Of a stretch of DNA of 64,000 bases, positions 11,517 to 22,659 are shown one piece after another; within the stretch, counting starts at the first letter, position 1; every line of letters starts with the position of its first letter. The DNA is from Rhineura floridana. Its lineage: Eukaryota; Chordata; Lepidosauria; Squamata; Rhineuridae. The notes beneath the pieces are model-generated. The model saw nothing but the letters and a program-made list of their open reading frames with translations, was not told the origin of the DNA and ran no database searches. A program made the position numbers and the translations under genes. The stretch spans positions 27,880,474-27,944,473 of the forward strand of contig NC_084487.1 in NCBI RefSeq assembly GCF_030035675.1, read 5' to 3'.

Positions 11517-12729
11517 TAGCTCTTAATTTGTCAACATTGTTCTGTTGAGGTTGTCATTATGTACTTTTACTTTCTTTAATGGCTGGCTGACCATAATTAA
11601 TATTTGACTGATTGAATCAGCTTGTTTACTACAAAGGAATTTACTGTGATTAAATTATTTTATCTGTATCAGTATATTTTCTCCCCACTCTCCACCCTCT
11701 TAATATCTCACAGGAGCTACATAGTTTAGGATTGTAACAATTTCCAGAGGGGTACCTGTGTTACAGCTTGTTTACACGGCAAGAAAATCTGCACCTGGTC
11801 CAAAACGGAGATCCTTTAAATTTGGACCGTTTACTTGACGTTTTAACAAAAGCGCGTGCATTGTGCTGCTTTTGCTTTTAACACCGGGTTTAATCGATGA
11901 GGTTAAAAACAGGATTTATCTTGAAAAACCACATCCACTTCAGTGCGTGTAAACGTTTCTCTTCTTCTTCTTCGGATCCTCCCCGACGCCGCCCTCTTGC
12001 TCTGTCCTCTTCGTCAGTTCGTTTCCGGCTGCTTAATAGAAAACTTCCTCAACCGCTCTTGCTGCTTCCTGCACAATATATTCCATCTCAGAACACCAGG
12101 GGGCAACCTCAATCCAGTTTTTCCCGGGAAAGGAGGGGGTGGCAGGTGGAACTGTAGACCCCAGGGAGGCTGATTTGGAGAATGATGCTTGTGTTGCTAT
12201 GGAGCAGGCAGAGGGGTGCTTGAAGAAAAGGGGCACCAGCGCGACTGCAAATACTTCAGTCTGATCAGTCACGTGTTTCATTTTGAAGCAGCTGGCTGCT
12301 TATGCCTCGTGAACTCTTCGTTAACCCCCTTAGCGCCAATTACAGCATCTCTCTTCATGCTCGCAAAACCCAGCCGTCTGCTGACTGAAAAGTAAGATTT
12401 CCAGGGACTGCAGGCAGAGATCATGATCCATGCACGTTTACTTGGAAGCCGGTCCCACACTGATCAGTGTGCTGTGCAGACCAATCGACTTCGAAGTAAA
12501 TGTGGACAGGATTGCAGCCATGTAGGAGAATACACTCACAGAGGGAATTCACTTATCTACAAGCCCCGAAAAATGGAAGCATCTTTCTGAGAAGGAAACC
12601 TCTGTTAAAAGATATGGGGCTGGAAAGAACTGAGGCTTTCACGAGAGAATGTGATGTAACATTTCTCTAATAAATGCAGAGCTTTGACTGAACAAATGTG
12701 AGTTGGTGCCTTTATTTTGACCTTCTCAC
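11517..12729. other. Non-coding; moderately CpG-rich part at 11.76-12.28 kb, one CTCF-like site
   Basis: Around 11,770-12,280 CpG is higher than in the neighbouring DNA. CACCAGGGGGCAAC at 12,094-12,107 fits the CTCF core. A short palindromic repeat lies at 12,424-12,524 (see separate finding). I see no supported exon. Confidence 0.35.
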
Positions 12730-13501
12730 ACTTTCCTGATGTTTGTGAAACAGGAAAGCTGTTCTCTGTACTTTGTATGGATGTTCGCTTAAAATGTGTG
12801 TGGCTTGGTATCCAAAAATTGGAACCATGGAACAACAACCCTGCAAGGTGGGCCGGTGCCCATACAAATGATTTAGCTGGTGTTGGTGTTGGGGTGGAAT
12901 TAGTTCACCGAACTGATCCAATTCTGGCATTGGACTGGACTGGATTGGGTGGCACGGCTAGCACGACAGCTGCGATCCCTGGGAGACACCCCCATGAAAG
13001 GGGTGTGTGTTTGCCACTGAGAAGAGTCTTCTCGGTGACCGACTGACCTCACAACAGTCCAAATGTGAATGGGGGAAAACTTACCTATCGATTGTGCTTC
13101 CCAGGATGGGGCTCCCACTGTATCATACTCTGTCGCCCAAAAAACCTTTCCTGGTGGTTGTGAAACAGGAAAGCTCTTCTCTGTACTTTGTATGGATGTT
13201 TGCTTAGAATGTGTGTGGCTCGGTATCCAAAAATTGGAACCATGGAACAACAACCCTGCAAGGCGGGCCGGTGCCCATACAAATGATTTAGCTGTTGTTG
13301 GTGTTGGGGTGGAATTAGTTCACTGAACTGATCCAATTCTGGCACTGGACTGGACTGGATTGGGTGGCACAGCTAGCGCGACAGCTGCAATCCCTGGGAG
13401 TCACCCCCCATGAAAGGGGAGTGTGTTTACCACTGAGAAGAGTCTTCTAGGTGACCGACTGACCGCACAACAGTCCAAATGTGAATGAGGGGAAACTTAC
13501 C
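12730..13501. repeat. Tandem duplication of a 415-bp unit
   Basis: The phrase CCATGGAACAACAACCCTGC occurs at 12,825 and again 415 bases later; the match runs from CTTTCCTG at 12,730 and 13,145 to the end of the second copy at 13,501, with about 5-7 percent differences by eye. Each unit carries the hairpin CACTGAGAAGAGTCTTCT. Overlapping small ORFs on both strands are artefacts of the repeat. Confidence 0.88.
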
Positions 13502-14588
13502 AGGTGCCAAACACAACATGGTGAATTTGAAGCACAACAAAACAGCCAGTGTCAGGATTAAAACACAAAGCACCAAACCAGTCAGTGCTGCAAGGTGCAA
13601 TTCTGTGTCCATGGGGTCAACACTTCTTATCTTTGTAAATTTAACATGCAGACCAACAAAGCCTGTCTGTTGCGGCAGAAAATGACATGGACACCAAAAC
13701 ATCAATTTTGGAGAACGATGAACCATCCTTCGCCGGAATCAACCATGGGTACTCAATATTTCTAGTGTTCTTAAACAATGAAGGTCATTGTTAGGGAAGC
13801 AACGACCATGAAGTTATCATCTCCTTCCCCCCCCCCCAAAAAAATGGAAAGCTCACATAAGATCACAATTAGATCCGGCAAACATACTGGCCCTCTTCAC
13901 ATGTTACAGTCAATGACTGTATTCTGCGTAGGTGGGTACAGAAGTAGTTTTGCTGTTCACTTGTACAGTTATTCACATGCAACATCGCACGAGTGTACAT
14001 TCTCTGTGATATACACATTTGCTGCCAGTGAAAGAAAATCGCTTCAATGAAACTTATGAAATGTGCCATATCAGCAATTCCCTTTCACTGGAAACAAGGC
14101 AAGGCATGCTGGGTCTGTTATACTTCCTGAAACTGTTTCCTGTCAATGGGTACATTAGAAAGAGTTTGTGCAGAATTTGGAATGTGGTTTTACTCTTTTC
14201 ATTTTTCCTATTCTTAAGTTTATATAATCCAAACACCAATTGTGAAAGGAAAATACCAACCTGTAATTATCATAATTGGAGTTATTAACATTTTTCATTT
14301 ATCATTGCCTGTAATTACAGTATGTATGCTTTTTGATGTAGGCTTACATTGAACAATCAAATACATTCCTATAGAGATCAATAGGACGTACTCATCGTTA
14401 AATCTGCGAAAGTGCAGACCTAAATATATCAAATGTTTATATATGAAAATATTTCTAAGAGGAGTGGGCTGCATCAAAAACAAGGTGCATAGAAGAGTAA
14501 GAAATGAAACAATTCTACCCACATGGTAGACCTGATTCTTTCTCGGGAACATCATGTGTTTCAGTACACAGAACCACACTCAAAATAT
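13502..14588. other. Spacer inside the 415-bp repeat locus, nothing recognised
   Basis: AT-rich and non-coding by eye. A run of C followed by A lies near 13,829. It separates the duplication from its diverged third piece. Confidence 0.35.
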
Positions 14589-14770
14589 AAATGTGGGGGA
14601 AATTATGTGTTGATTGGGCCTTCCAGGATGATGCTTCCACTGTAACATACTCTGTCCCCCAGAAAACCTTTCCTGTTGTTTGGGAAACAGGAAAGCTCTT
14701 GTCTGTAGTTTTTTTGGTTGTTCAATGGAAATGTGTGTAGCTCAGTATCAAAAAGTTGAATTTTGGCACT
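14589..14770. repeat. Diverged third piece of the 415-bp unit
   Basis: ATACTCTGTCCCCCAGAAAA, CCTTTCCTG and GAAACAGGAAAGCTCTT follow in the order seen across the junction of units 1 and 2. It is clearly more diverged than those two. Confidence 0.75.
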
Positions 14771-15481
14771 CATAAAAATATTTCTTGCCTAGAATTTTTT
14801 AACTGTAAGTGCATATTTTTGGTGGCTTGCTCTGGTTGGCGGATCTTGGGTATGGTTAGTAATAATAGAAATAAAATTAAATACCAAAAACCTGAAGTCT
14901 AACCATCCTGATATACAGTATCAGATGCTGTTGTAGTCTAAACAGGAAGTCCAGCCAACCTGATCTAGATTATTTGGCACCCTGTGCTCCTGCTGGGAGG
15001 AAGGACAGGATATAATTCAAATAATAAATACATAAATAACTTATTACAGCCCTACAAGGGAGCCTTGTGGTACCATAAAACCATGTCATGCAGCTCCTTC
15101 AGACAGCTGTTCATAATGAAGGGAGCCATTTGCATGCATTTGAACATGTGTTGGGTCTAATTTTGATGCATGACAATGGACACAGAAGGTAAGAGCTGCA
15201 CAGCGAAGAGAAAATCCCCTTTTTTCTCATCACAATTTCTGGATACACAGTGACAAAAAAGAAAAAAAAGGTTGTAGGGGTAGCCATCCCGCCTCTGATT
15301 TTGATTCAGGCAAGTGTGAGAAAGAAACCCACTATAATGTTGACATTATTCCTCCTTTTGTTAATCTAATAGAGTGGCCTGTGAGTTAATGGGCCTCTCC
15401 ATTGCCCATTAGCTGGTGAATGGGTGTGGGAGATCCTATTGTTATTGAAACTATTCCGTAGCCCACCCCCCTAGATATCAT
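14771..15481. other. Non-coding, with a short L2 tail
   Basis: CTCCTGCTGGGAGGAAGGA...GATATAATTCAAATAATAAATA at about 14,988-15,042 is the 3' end of the older L2 subfamily (+ strand). Nothing else is recognised. Confidence 0.45.
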
Positions 15482-16087
15482 ATTTAAAGGTTATAGTGAG
15501 GTGGGTATGTTAGCTATGACCAGAACGGCCATGCCTGGGAGACGTTTCTCATGCCTGGAGGAATGGTCAAGGAAGTCTGTGAGAAGAGTCTTCACAGTGG
15601 CTAAGACACATTAGTTTCATGGCTCCATTCTGTCTATGGCTATAGTGGGGTGGGTGGGTCTGTTAACTATGACCAGAACAGCCATGCCTGGGAGACCTTT
15701 GTCATGACCAGAGGAACGGACGAGGAAGTCTGTGAGAAGAGTCTTCACAGTGGCTAAGACACATTAGTTTCATGGCTTCATTCTGTCTATGGCTATAGTG
15801 GGGTGGGTGGGTCTGTTAGCTATGACCGGAATGGCCATGCCTGGGAGACGTTTGTCATGCCCGGAGGAACGGTCGAGGAAGTCTGTGAGAAGAGTCTTCA
15901 CAGTGGCTAAGACACATTAGTTTCATGGCTCCATTCTGTCTATGGCTATAGTGGGGTGGGTGGATCAGTTAGCTATGACCAGAACGGCCATCCCTGGGAG
16001 ACCTTTGTCATGCCTGGATGAACGGTCGAGGAAGTCTGTGAGAAGAGTCTTCACAGTGGCTAAGACACATTAGTTTCATGGCTCCAG
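15482..16087. repeat. Tandem array, 153-bp unit, four copies
   Basis: TGTCTATGGCTATAGTGG occurs at 15,631, 15,784 and 15,937, a constant spacing of 153. The first unit starts near 15,482 and the last is broken off at 16,087. All units carry GAGAAGAGTCTTCACAGTGG. Copies differ at only a few positions. Confidence 0.9.
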
Positions 16088-16099
16088 TACTTATTCACA

Positions 16100-16440
16100 C
16101 TACCCACAATTTTACTACCACAAGATGTGATGACCACCATTTTTAATGCCATAGACAAATTCATGAAGGATAAGGCTGTCAATGGCTACTAGCCATGTTG
16201 CTTGTATATTACCTCCAGGATCAGAGGTGGCATGTCTCAGAATACATGTTGCTGGAGGGAGGGCTCTTACTTTCATGTCCGACTTATGCAGAAGTTCCCA
16301 GGCATCTCCAAGGAGGTCTGGGGAAAATAAGCCTGCCTGAAACACTGGAGAGCTGCTGCTAGTCACTGTAGACAATGCTGTGCTAGATGGACCAATAGTC
16401 TGCCTCAGTATAAGGCAGCTTCTTATGTTGTGGGCCTTTT
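16100..16440 (+). mobile_element. CR1 3' piece followed by tRNA-type SINE tail
   Basis: GACAAATTCATGAAGGATAA...GGCTACTAGCCATG (16,150-16,195) is the CR1 ORF2 end. From about 16,255 the sequence is the 3' part of a second tRNA-type SINE family (GCCTGAAACACTGGAGAGC, TAGATGGACCAATAGTCTG, AAGGCAGCTTCTTATG). Confidence 0.65.
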
Positions 16441-16611
16441 ATTGGTTTCTGGCTGACTACTGTGGGATATAGAAGACTGGACTACAAAGCCCTTTAGTCT
16501 GATCCAGCATGGCTCTTCTTGTATTCTCATGTCTTTATTTCAAGTCTCATTCCTATCTTAAAATTATTATGGTTTTAATTACTATTAATATGCAAGGAGT
16601 ACACTGGTTCC

Positions 16612-16766
16612 TGATGAAGGCTGGTGGCTCCATTATCAGTGAGGCAGTGAATCCTTTCAACAACCCATCCAAGGTGCTTTAAGCTTGAACAGCTCCTTGA
16701 TAGTTCAGACTAAAACCTGGGGAGGATTCACTGCCCCATTGACATCAGAGCCACCAGCCTCCACTG
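16612..16766. mobile_element. hAT-like MITE, 8-bp target duplication
   Basis: Inverted ends AAGGCTGGTGGCTC / GAGCCACCAGCCTCC over 155 bp. Flanks CTGGTTCC (16,604-16,611) and TTGGTTCC (16,767-16,774) match at 7 of 8 bases, as for hAT elements. No transposase. Confidence 0.7.
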
Positions 16767-17029
16767 TTGGTTCCTGTTCAACCTACACTTCATAATTAGA
16801 CTTATATTTCCAGTATTCTGTCCTCCAAAGGAATCTGATTTTGAAGTGGCAATCCTGAAATTCTTACAGCCTGGATAAGTTGGCACTGGTGGTGGTGTGT
16901 GGGTTAATCAGAAGCATCACTGTGCATCCTTTGACCTCTTGTTGAAGTGATTCTTCCCAAATCTGCCTACCTAAGATGACACTAGCAGGCTTTAGCATCA
17001 TGATAGAACATGATCTCATACAACAGGGG

Positions 17030-17160
17030 TGGCTAAGCTGTGACTTTCCAGATGTTGTTGGATGCCAGCTCCCAACAGAACCATCCAGCATGGCCAGTGG
17101 TCAGAACAGACGGATGAGAGTTGTCATCCAGCAACAAACAGAGGGTCACACATTCCCCAA
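17030..17160. mobile_element. hAT-like MITE (CAGGGGTGGC type), degraded
   Basis: Starts CAGGGGTGGCTAAGCTGTGA and has the typical CCAGATGTTGTTGGA arm; the right arm (AGTTGTCATCCAGCAACA) is recognisable but worn. A relative lies at 22,551-22,659. Confidence 0.6.
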
Positions 17161-17678
17161 ACATACCACAGAACTAGCACCGATGTACAAATTCCCCGTT
17201 GCTCAGCTGCGGTAGTCCAGATGGGGCTTCCATTCGCCTCCCCCCACCCAAGGACCCACATGCAAGGGGGGGGCGGCTTAGGCAATTTCCTGAGTGAGGG
17301 TGCCTCCTTTTTCTCCCCTCTGTGGGCAAAATCTGTCCAGTGGTGGGTAACAGCTCCACCCTGCATCACCTTAAGGTCATTGAAGGGTAGTGGGGGGCTT
17401 TCACCAGGGCTTGCTTTCTTTAAACCATGTCATGCTTCTCCACCCTCAAGGCACGAGGATCATGCTTCAGACCCAATTCCCACCCTTAGGGTAATTGTTC
17501 TGGAATCCCAAATACTAAATTCTCTCTTACCAAGGCTATGTAAAGCAACACCAACCTTGTAAGGTAGAAAGTAGGCTGCCACCACCCATCACTGGTTCCA
17601 CTCAGAGCTAGGGGAACTCTGAGCCCAGAAAATAGGTAAACCAAGGTCCTATGAGACAAGAACCAAATTTACACTCCT
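17161..17678. other. Non-coding; overlapping ORFs judged spurious
   Basis: Proline-rich frames occur on both strands because the DNA is rich in C runs. I see no domain, start context or splice pattern to support them. Confidence 0.35.
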
Positions 17679-18483
17679 TGTCAGGAAACCTCTGGTAAAA
17701 CCCCTCAAACAGAATTAGGCTTAACTCCTTTTCCTTTTTGGTAGTTGTGTAGCTGAATGGTCAAGGTGCTGAATTCAGAACCACCCTTACCCTCAATGAA
17801 CACACCAGGTTAAATAGAAGTAGCTTTATTCAAAAAATATAAGTGCACATTAAAATATAGCAGCAAACAATTCCTCAAAACCATACACCCAAACAGGGGT
17901 TTTAGGTACACATAAGAGAATTCATTCACACAAAAAGAAAATAACAACCTAGCTAACCTATCTACTTACATAGGAGGTAGTTGGTTGAAATTTCGTCTCT
18001 CCTCAGAGAGAATAGCATCAGTTGCAGGCAATGGAACCCTGCTTAGGTAGCCTCCCATAGGCACCAATCAGAAGGAACCTTTCAGAACCTTCCTAAGGGA
18101 ACAAAAGAGTATGGGTCTCAAACCCTATACTTAAGGAAAAGAAGCCCCAACGGTGCAAGATTAATTAACCAATCAGGAGTCTTCTGATGTAATCCCTTTA
18201 TAGATGTTTCTCCACTTTTTTGCGCCTTCCAGGCCCCCAACAGGGTTTCAATCTTCTCAGACACGGATGGCCTTGAGTGCCAGGCTCTTACTGATTAGCA
18301 CAGATAACCAGGTGCCCCTGTTTAGGCCTCCCTTAACTGTCTTCAGCTGGGAATCAAAACTTAACATTTTTCCCTTTCCAAAGCCTGTTTCTCTAACAGC
18401 ATGACACTCCCAGAGTTCTTTGCACTGAGCCATGATGGTACATATAATTTTACATTTTCAGAAAAATAGCCAGGTTCATGACA
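17679..18483 (-). mobile_element. LTR of an endogenous retrovirus fossil, with a short internal remnant to the right
   Basis: 805 bp from TGTCAGGAAACC to GGTTCATGACA, ends forming an imperfect inverted repeat. AATAAAGC on the minus strand gives the orientation. On the right (minus-strand upstream) side a purine-rich AAAAAGGGGCG adjoins the LTR, as a polypurine tract does before a 3' LTR. Little or no internal sequence is left before an L2 tail begins near 18,565. No matching flanking duplication was found. Confidence 0.62.
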
Positions 18484-18564
18484 CGCCCCTTTTTGGGAAG
18501 ATGACATCAGAACTTGAACAGTTCTGCTTCATCGCCAACAGCAACCAGGGATAAGAAAAAACAC

Positions 18565-18846
18565 CAAACTAGCATTATTATCTTTCCGGCGTCAGGTAAA
18601 AATCTTCCTCTTCTCCCAGGCATTTTAGCTTTTAGCATTTTAGCATTCTAACATTCCTGCATTTTAGTATTTAATATGCATTTAATATGTGTTTAATTAT
18701 GTCTTAACTTTTGTATAATTAAGTTATTTTAATTGATGAGATGTGGTTTTTAATTGTATGTTACTGGTTTTGTTTTTTGTAAACCACCCAGAGAGCTTCG
18801 GCTATGGGGCGGTATATAAATTTAATAAATAAATAAATAAATAAAT
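18565..18846 (+). mobile_element. L2 LINE 3' end
   Basis: TTTCCGGCGTCAGGTAAAAA and TCTTCTCCCAGGCATTTTA are the L2 ORF2 end; CACCCAGAGAGCTTCGGCTA, GGGCGGTATATAAATTTAAT and a TAAATAAATAAA tail complete it. Confidence 0.88.
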
Positions 18847-18954
18847 ATAAACCCGGGAGAAATGACTAATGGGTAGAGTGCCTAGGGTTAGGAAGGAAGG
18901 AAATGTTGTCAAGTGGATTTCAAAGTTTACTTGTTTTCTTTGAAGTACAACTGA

Positions 18955-19047
18955 CAGTGCATCTCAGTGTACTTCTACTGAGAAGTAAGCCCCATTGAGT
19001 TCAGTGGGACTTACTCCCAGGTAAATGCGTGCAGGACTGCAGCCAGG
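18955..19047. repeat. Short palindromic repeat (AGTAAG...CTTACT type)
   Basis: AAGTAAGCCCCATTGAGTT and AGTGGGACTTACTCCCAGG form an inverted pair of about 40 bp, ending GCAGGACTGCAGCC. Related copies are at about 12,424, 28,532, 31,058 and 37,599. Confidence 0.6.
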
Positions 19048-20407
19048 TAAGAAGGCTAATCCCACCCCAAATATGGGGCCTGTTGGAACTACCATTATGT
19101 GTGTGTGTTGCAGAGAAGAACTGTTGTGTTGTTCTGAAAAAAGGCATTCTTAAATATTTTGCTCCGGCTCATGCATTAAATCTTGTCTATTTAAAAAGAC
19201 TTCTCATATTCCTTAGGAATATGACAACGTCCATAGCTCTTTTCCTCTCCTCTCTAATCCTTCATTTCCCATTGCTGATGTTTTTAGGGTACCTAAGCAT
19301 TGAAAATAAGCCCCTGTTATTTTTTTTCTTTAATTGCATCTTTCCTAAAGCTGCTTTGCATACTTTTGCATTATATTTTTTTTAAAGGCAATAGGTCTCT
19401 TCCCCCCCTTTTGCTGCAGTTAAAAAACACATTTTGACTTCTCTTCCCCCCTCCTCAATTTTTCCCCACAGAAGGTAGTCTCCCCCCCTGCCGAACTGCA
19501 AGTTGCTTTATAAAGTATTACGCATCCCTTTTAATTGAACTGCACAGTACGTGACCAGCAACTCCATTAGTAGAATTTATTTGAATAGATGGCACTAAAC
19601 ACGCAAGATGGGGGGGAGGTTGAGAGAGCAAGACAGTTGGTAGGTAAGGTTTGACTGGCACGTGTGCACACGCACACACACACACACCAGCATAATGTCC
19701 CGTTCAGAGTCAGATCCAAGAGGCTGAGACGTTGGTGCAAGTAAATCTTGTTTTATTAGAGTAATGGATACATTAAAAGCAATGCGCTTCATAGAATTCC
19801 TACAATAACTCACTAGAAATTCCCTAACTACACTTGCTCTGCAACGTAAAAGAGAGTTGACGCAACACCTGGAAAAGACACAACAACAGCTGGACCTTCC
19901 GTGCCTTCTGGTCGTGGAGGCGCCTGCAACTCATGCCTTCCCCCTCCCTGCTCTTCGAGAGAGAGTGGAGGTTCGACACATAAGGAACTGGCCCACAAAA
20001 TATTTGGGGGGTTGAATGAACCGTTGACATATATACAAATATAATATAAATTTGACATGCATAAAAATGTAAAATGTATCTGCAGTTACAGTATGGAGGG
20101 AGGGGTGGAAATAATGTTCCACCCAAAGAAAATGTAAAGGGCCATGGAAGTAAAGTGTTACCAGAACAACTTTGAGAAGACAACTGTTGCCAAGGTAGGA
20201 AAGGACAGGGAGAGACAGAAGAAGAGAGAGGGATGGTGACATTCAGGGTATTTTAAAACACCCTTGGATTAACTGGAATGACATTCTAATCCCAGCTGGA
20301 CTTCAGGAAAGCTGCAGTCTTGGTGGGTTATGGAATGATATTTTTCTCCATATGGTCTCTGTTGCAGCCTCCTGGATTGACAAAGTGCCCCTCTCCACCC
20401 CACCTCT
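19048..20407. other. Non-coding; CA microsatellite and a possible LTR piece
   Basis: A short CA run ends at about 19,687. From 19,697 (TGTCCCGTTC) an LTR-like arrangement with AATAAAAC on the minus strand near 19,755 is suggestive, but I find no closing end. The 118-codon frame at 19,029 is Leu/Phe-rich noise. Confidence 0.3.
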
Positions 20408-21318
20408 TTGTTGTTGTTGTTATATGCCTCCAAGTTGACTACGACTTATGGTGACCCTATGAATCAGCAACCTCCAAGAGCATCTGTCATGAACCACACT
20501 GTTCAGATCTTGTAAATTCAGGTATGTGGCTTCCTTTATGGAATCAATCCATCTCTTGTTTGGTCTTCATCTTTTTCTACTCCCTTCTGTTTTTCCCAGC
20601 ATTATTGTCTTCTCTAGTGAATCATGTCTTCTCATGTGTCCAAAGTATGATAACCTCAGTTTCATCGTTTTAGCTTCTAGTGACAGTTCTGGTTTAATTT
20701 GTTCTAACACCCAATTATTTGTCTTTTTCGCAGTCCATGGTATGTGGAAAGCTCTCCTCCAACACCACATTTCAAAGGAGGTGATTTTTCTCTTATCCGC
20801 CTTTTTCAATGTCCAACTTTCATATCCATACATAGAGATTGGAAATACCATGGTCTGAATGATCCTGACTTTAGTGTTCAGTGATACATCTTTGCATTTG
20901 AGGAGCTTTTCTAGTTCTCTCACAGCTGCCCTCCTCAGTCCTAGCCTTCTTCTGACTTCTTGACTATTGTCTCCATTTTTGTTAATGACTGTGTCAAGGT
21001 ATTGATAATCCTTGACAAGTTCAATGTCCTCATTGTCAACTGTAAAGTTACATAAATCTTCTGTTGTCGTTACTTTAGTCTTTTTGACGTTCAGCTGTAG
21101 TCCTGCTTTTGTGCTTTCCTCTTTAACTTTCATCAGCATTCGTTTCAAATCATGAATGAATCTGTCATCCTGGCATCTCTTTTATAGAGTTCTTCAGTGT
21201 ATTCCTTCCATTTTCCTTTTATTTTATCTCGGTCAGTCAGTGTGTTCCCCTGTGGATTATTCAACATCCCTACTCTTGGTTTAAATTTCCCTTTCATTTC
21301 TCTAATCTTTTGAAAAGG
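20408..21318 (-). mobile_element. BovB LINE, 3' part with internal deletion
   Basis: The BovB 3' tail is at 20,410-20,465 (CAAGTTGACTACGACTTATG). RT blocks KVRIIQTMVFPISMYG, TSFEMWCWRR and NNWVLEQIKPELSLEAK lie in an open frame of 193 codons at 20,567-21,148. From about 21,160 the sequence jumps to the region around IKGRWK...EELY, so the RT core is deleted. A solitary stop-free frame in a decayed element is chance plus moderate age. Confidence 0.85.
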
Positions 21319-22196
21319 GGCAGAGCATTGTTGCTTTGCTCAGTTCCCTTTGCAAGGGCAGCAGCTGCTTGCACCAAGCCGGCTCCAGTGCGGGTGCAAG
21401 TCACGTGTGCTCCCGATGCCAACACACGCACCGCACACTTTTCGCTTTAATCGGCTGTGCTTCCTGTCTTTGACCTCTCAGAAGCAGGGCAGACCCTTAA
21501 AAGCGAAGGTGCTTTTTTTGCTAACATGTTCTTTTAAAAAAATTATTATGAGGATGATGAAATTACCTCTCTTTTTCTCATTGAAATGTTATCTGCGCAT
21601 TAAAAAAAAAAAGCTAAAAAGGTACCTTTGGGTTTCCTGCGGGCCCATGTGTGTTTCAGTGGCACACATGGGCTTTATAAAATAGCCAGTGGAGAAACTG
21701 GGACAGGCACAACTGGTCTCAGGATGCTTGTTACAGTTGCTTTTCTGAAGCTAAGCAGGAGCATAAATGAGTTCAAGGAAAAAAGTTGGGTGGAGGGCCT
21801 TTCATGAAATTCTAAATATTAAAGGCAGGTTGGAGCTCGGAAGTGTAGCTGTCTTTTTCTAGTGTTGCACAGTGAGAAGGCACTATTGAGAAAGGCACAT
21901 AGGCAATATCGTAGTGGCAAATTCAGAAGTGTAGGGTCCTTTCATGATAGTCACAGCCACTCCCCTCCCCTGCTTTTTGCTGCTCGGTTCAGAATGAGAT
22001 CCTTGTTAATGCCTTCTCCCACAACAACAGACATCCCTAGGGGCCAATCTGCATGAAAGAGGAGTGTGTTAGATATTGAGAAGTGTCTTCTCAGTGGCTG
22101 ACTCACCTTCTTTCACTCTTGATTGGCTCCAATCCGCAGGAAAGGACAAGGAAGTGTGTCAGAAGCCTCTTCTCAATGGCTAATACCAGAGCTTGG
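21319..22196. other. Non-coding; two copies of the hairpin family at the right end
   Basis: A GC-rich patch at 21,340-21,440 has no supported exon. CATGAAAGAGGAGTGTGTTA...GAGAAGTGTCTTCTCAGTGG (22,050-22,105) and GAAGTGTGTCAGAAGCCTCT (22,151-22,185) belong to the hairpin family described in the findings. Confidence 0.4.
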
Positions 22197-22302
22197 AAAA
22201 GTTACTTTTTTGAACTACAACTCCCATCAGCCCAATCCAGTGGCTATGCTGGCTGGGGCTGATGGGAGTTGTAGTTCAAAAAAGTAACTATTCCAAGCTC
22301 TG
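22197..22302. mobile_element. Palindromic hAT-like MITE, perfect 8-bp duplication
   Basis: 106 bp: CAGAGCTTGGAAAAGTTACT pairs with AGTAACTATTCCAAGCTCTG, and ACTACAACTCCCATCAGCCC with GGGCTGATGGGAGTTGTAGT. Flanked by GCTAATAC at 22,189-22,196 and 22,303-22,310. The CAG...CTG ends and 8-bp duplication fit hAT. Confidence 0.88.
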
Positions 22303-22371
22303 GCTAATACACACCCCTTTTATGCAGATTGCCTCACAGGATCCTGGAAACAAAGAGACCCTTCTGGGACC

Positions 22372-22487
22372 CAGAGCTTGGAAAAGTTACTTTTTTGAAC
22401 TACAACTCCCATCAGCCCCAGCCAGCATGGCCACTGGATTGGGCTGATGGGAGTTGTAGTTCAAAAAAGTAACTTTTCCAAGCTCTG
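22372..22487. mobile_element. Second palindromic hAT-like MITE, opposite orientation
   Basis: Same family as the previous element, 116 bp. Its unpaired centre (CAGCATGGCCACTGGATTGG) is the reverse complement of the first copy's centre, so the two lie head to head, 69 bp apart. The flanks do not show a clean duplication. Confidence 0.82.
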
Positions 22488-22550
22488 CGGACCCTGCTCA
22501 GTAAGGGGTCTAAGACCCACCAGGACCCGGACGACTACACCCCTGCACAT

Positions 22551-22659
22551 AGGGGTGGCTGTCAAATTACAGCTACCATCATACCTAGCCATGCAAGTTG
22601 GGGCTGATGGGATTTGGAGTCCATCCACATCTAAAGAACCACAGCTTAGCCACCCTGGC
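22551..22659. mobile_element. hAT-like MITE (AGGGGTGGC type)
   Basis: Ends TAGGGGTGGCT and AGCCACCCTGG; the right arm CACATCTAAAGAACCACAGC is recognisable. A relative of the element at 17,030. Confidence 0.6.

Noticed and set aside
12091-12107. A CTCF insulator site
   Set aside because: A single short core match; such matches are frequent by chance and no second site or conservation is visible.
15482-16087. A CRISPR-like array
   Set aside because: The repeats are 153 bp and adjoin each other without unique spacers; the genome is vertebrate.
17062-17562. A 166-codon Pro/His-rich frame
   Set aside because: Overlaps frames on the other strand of similar quality and starts in a MITE; composition explains it.
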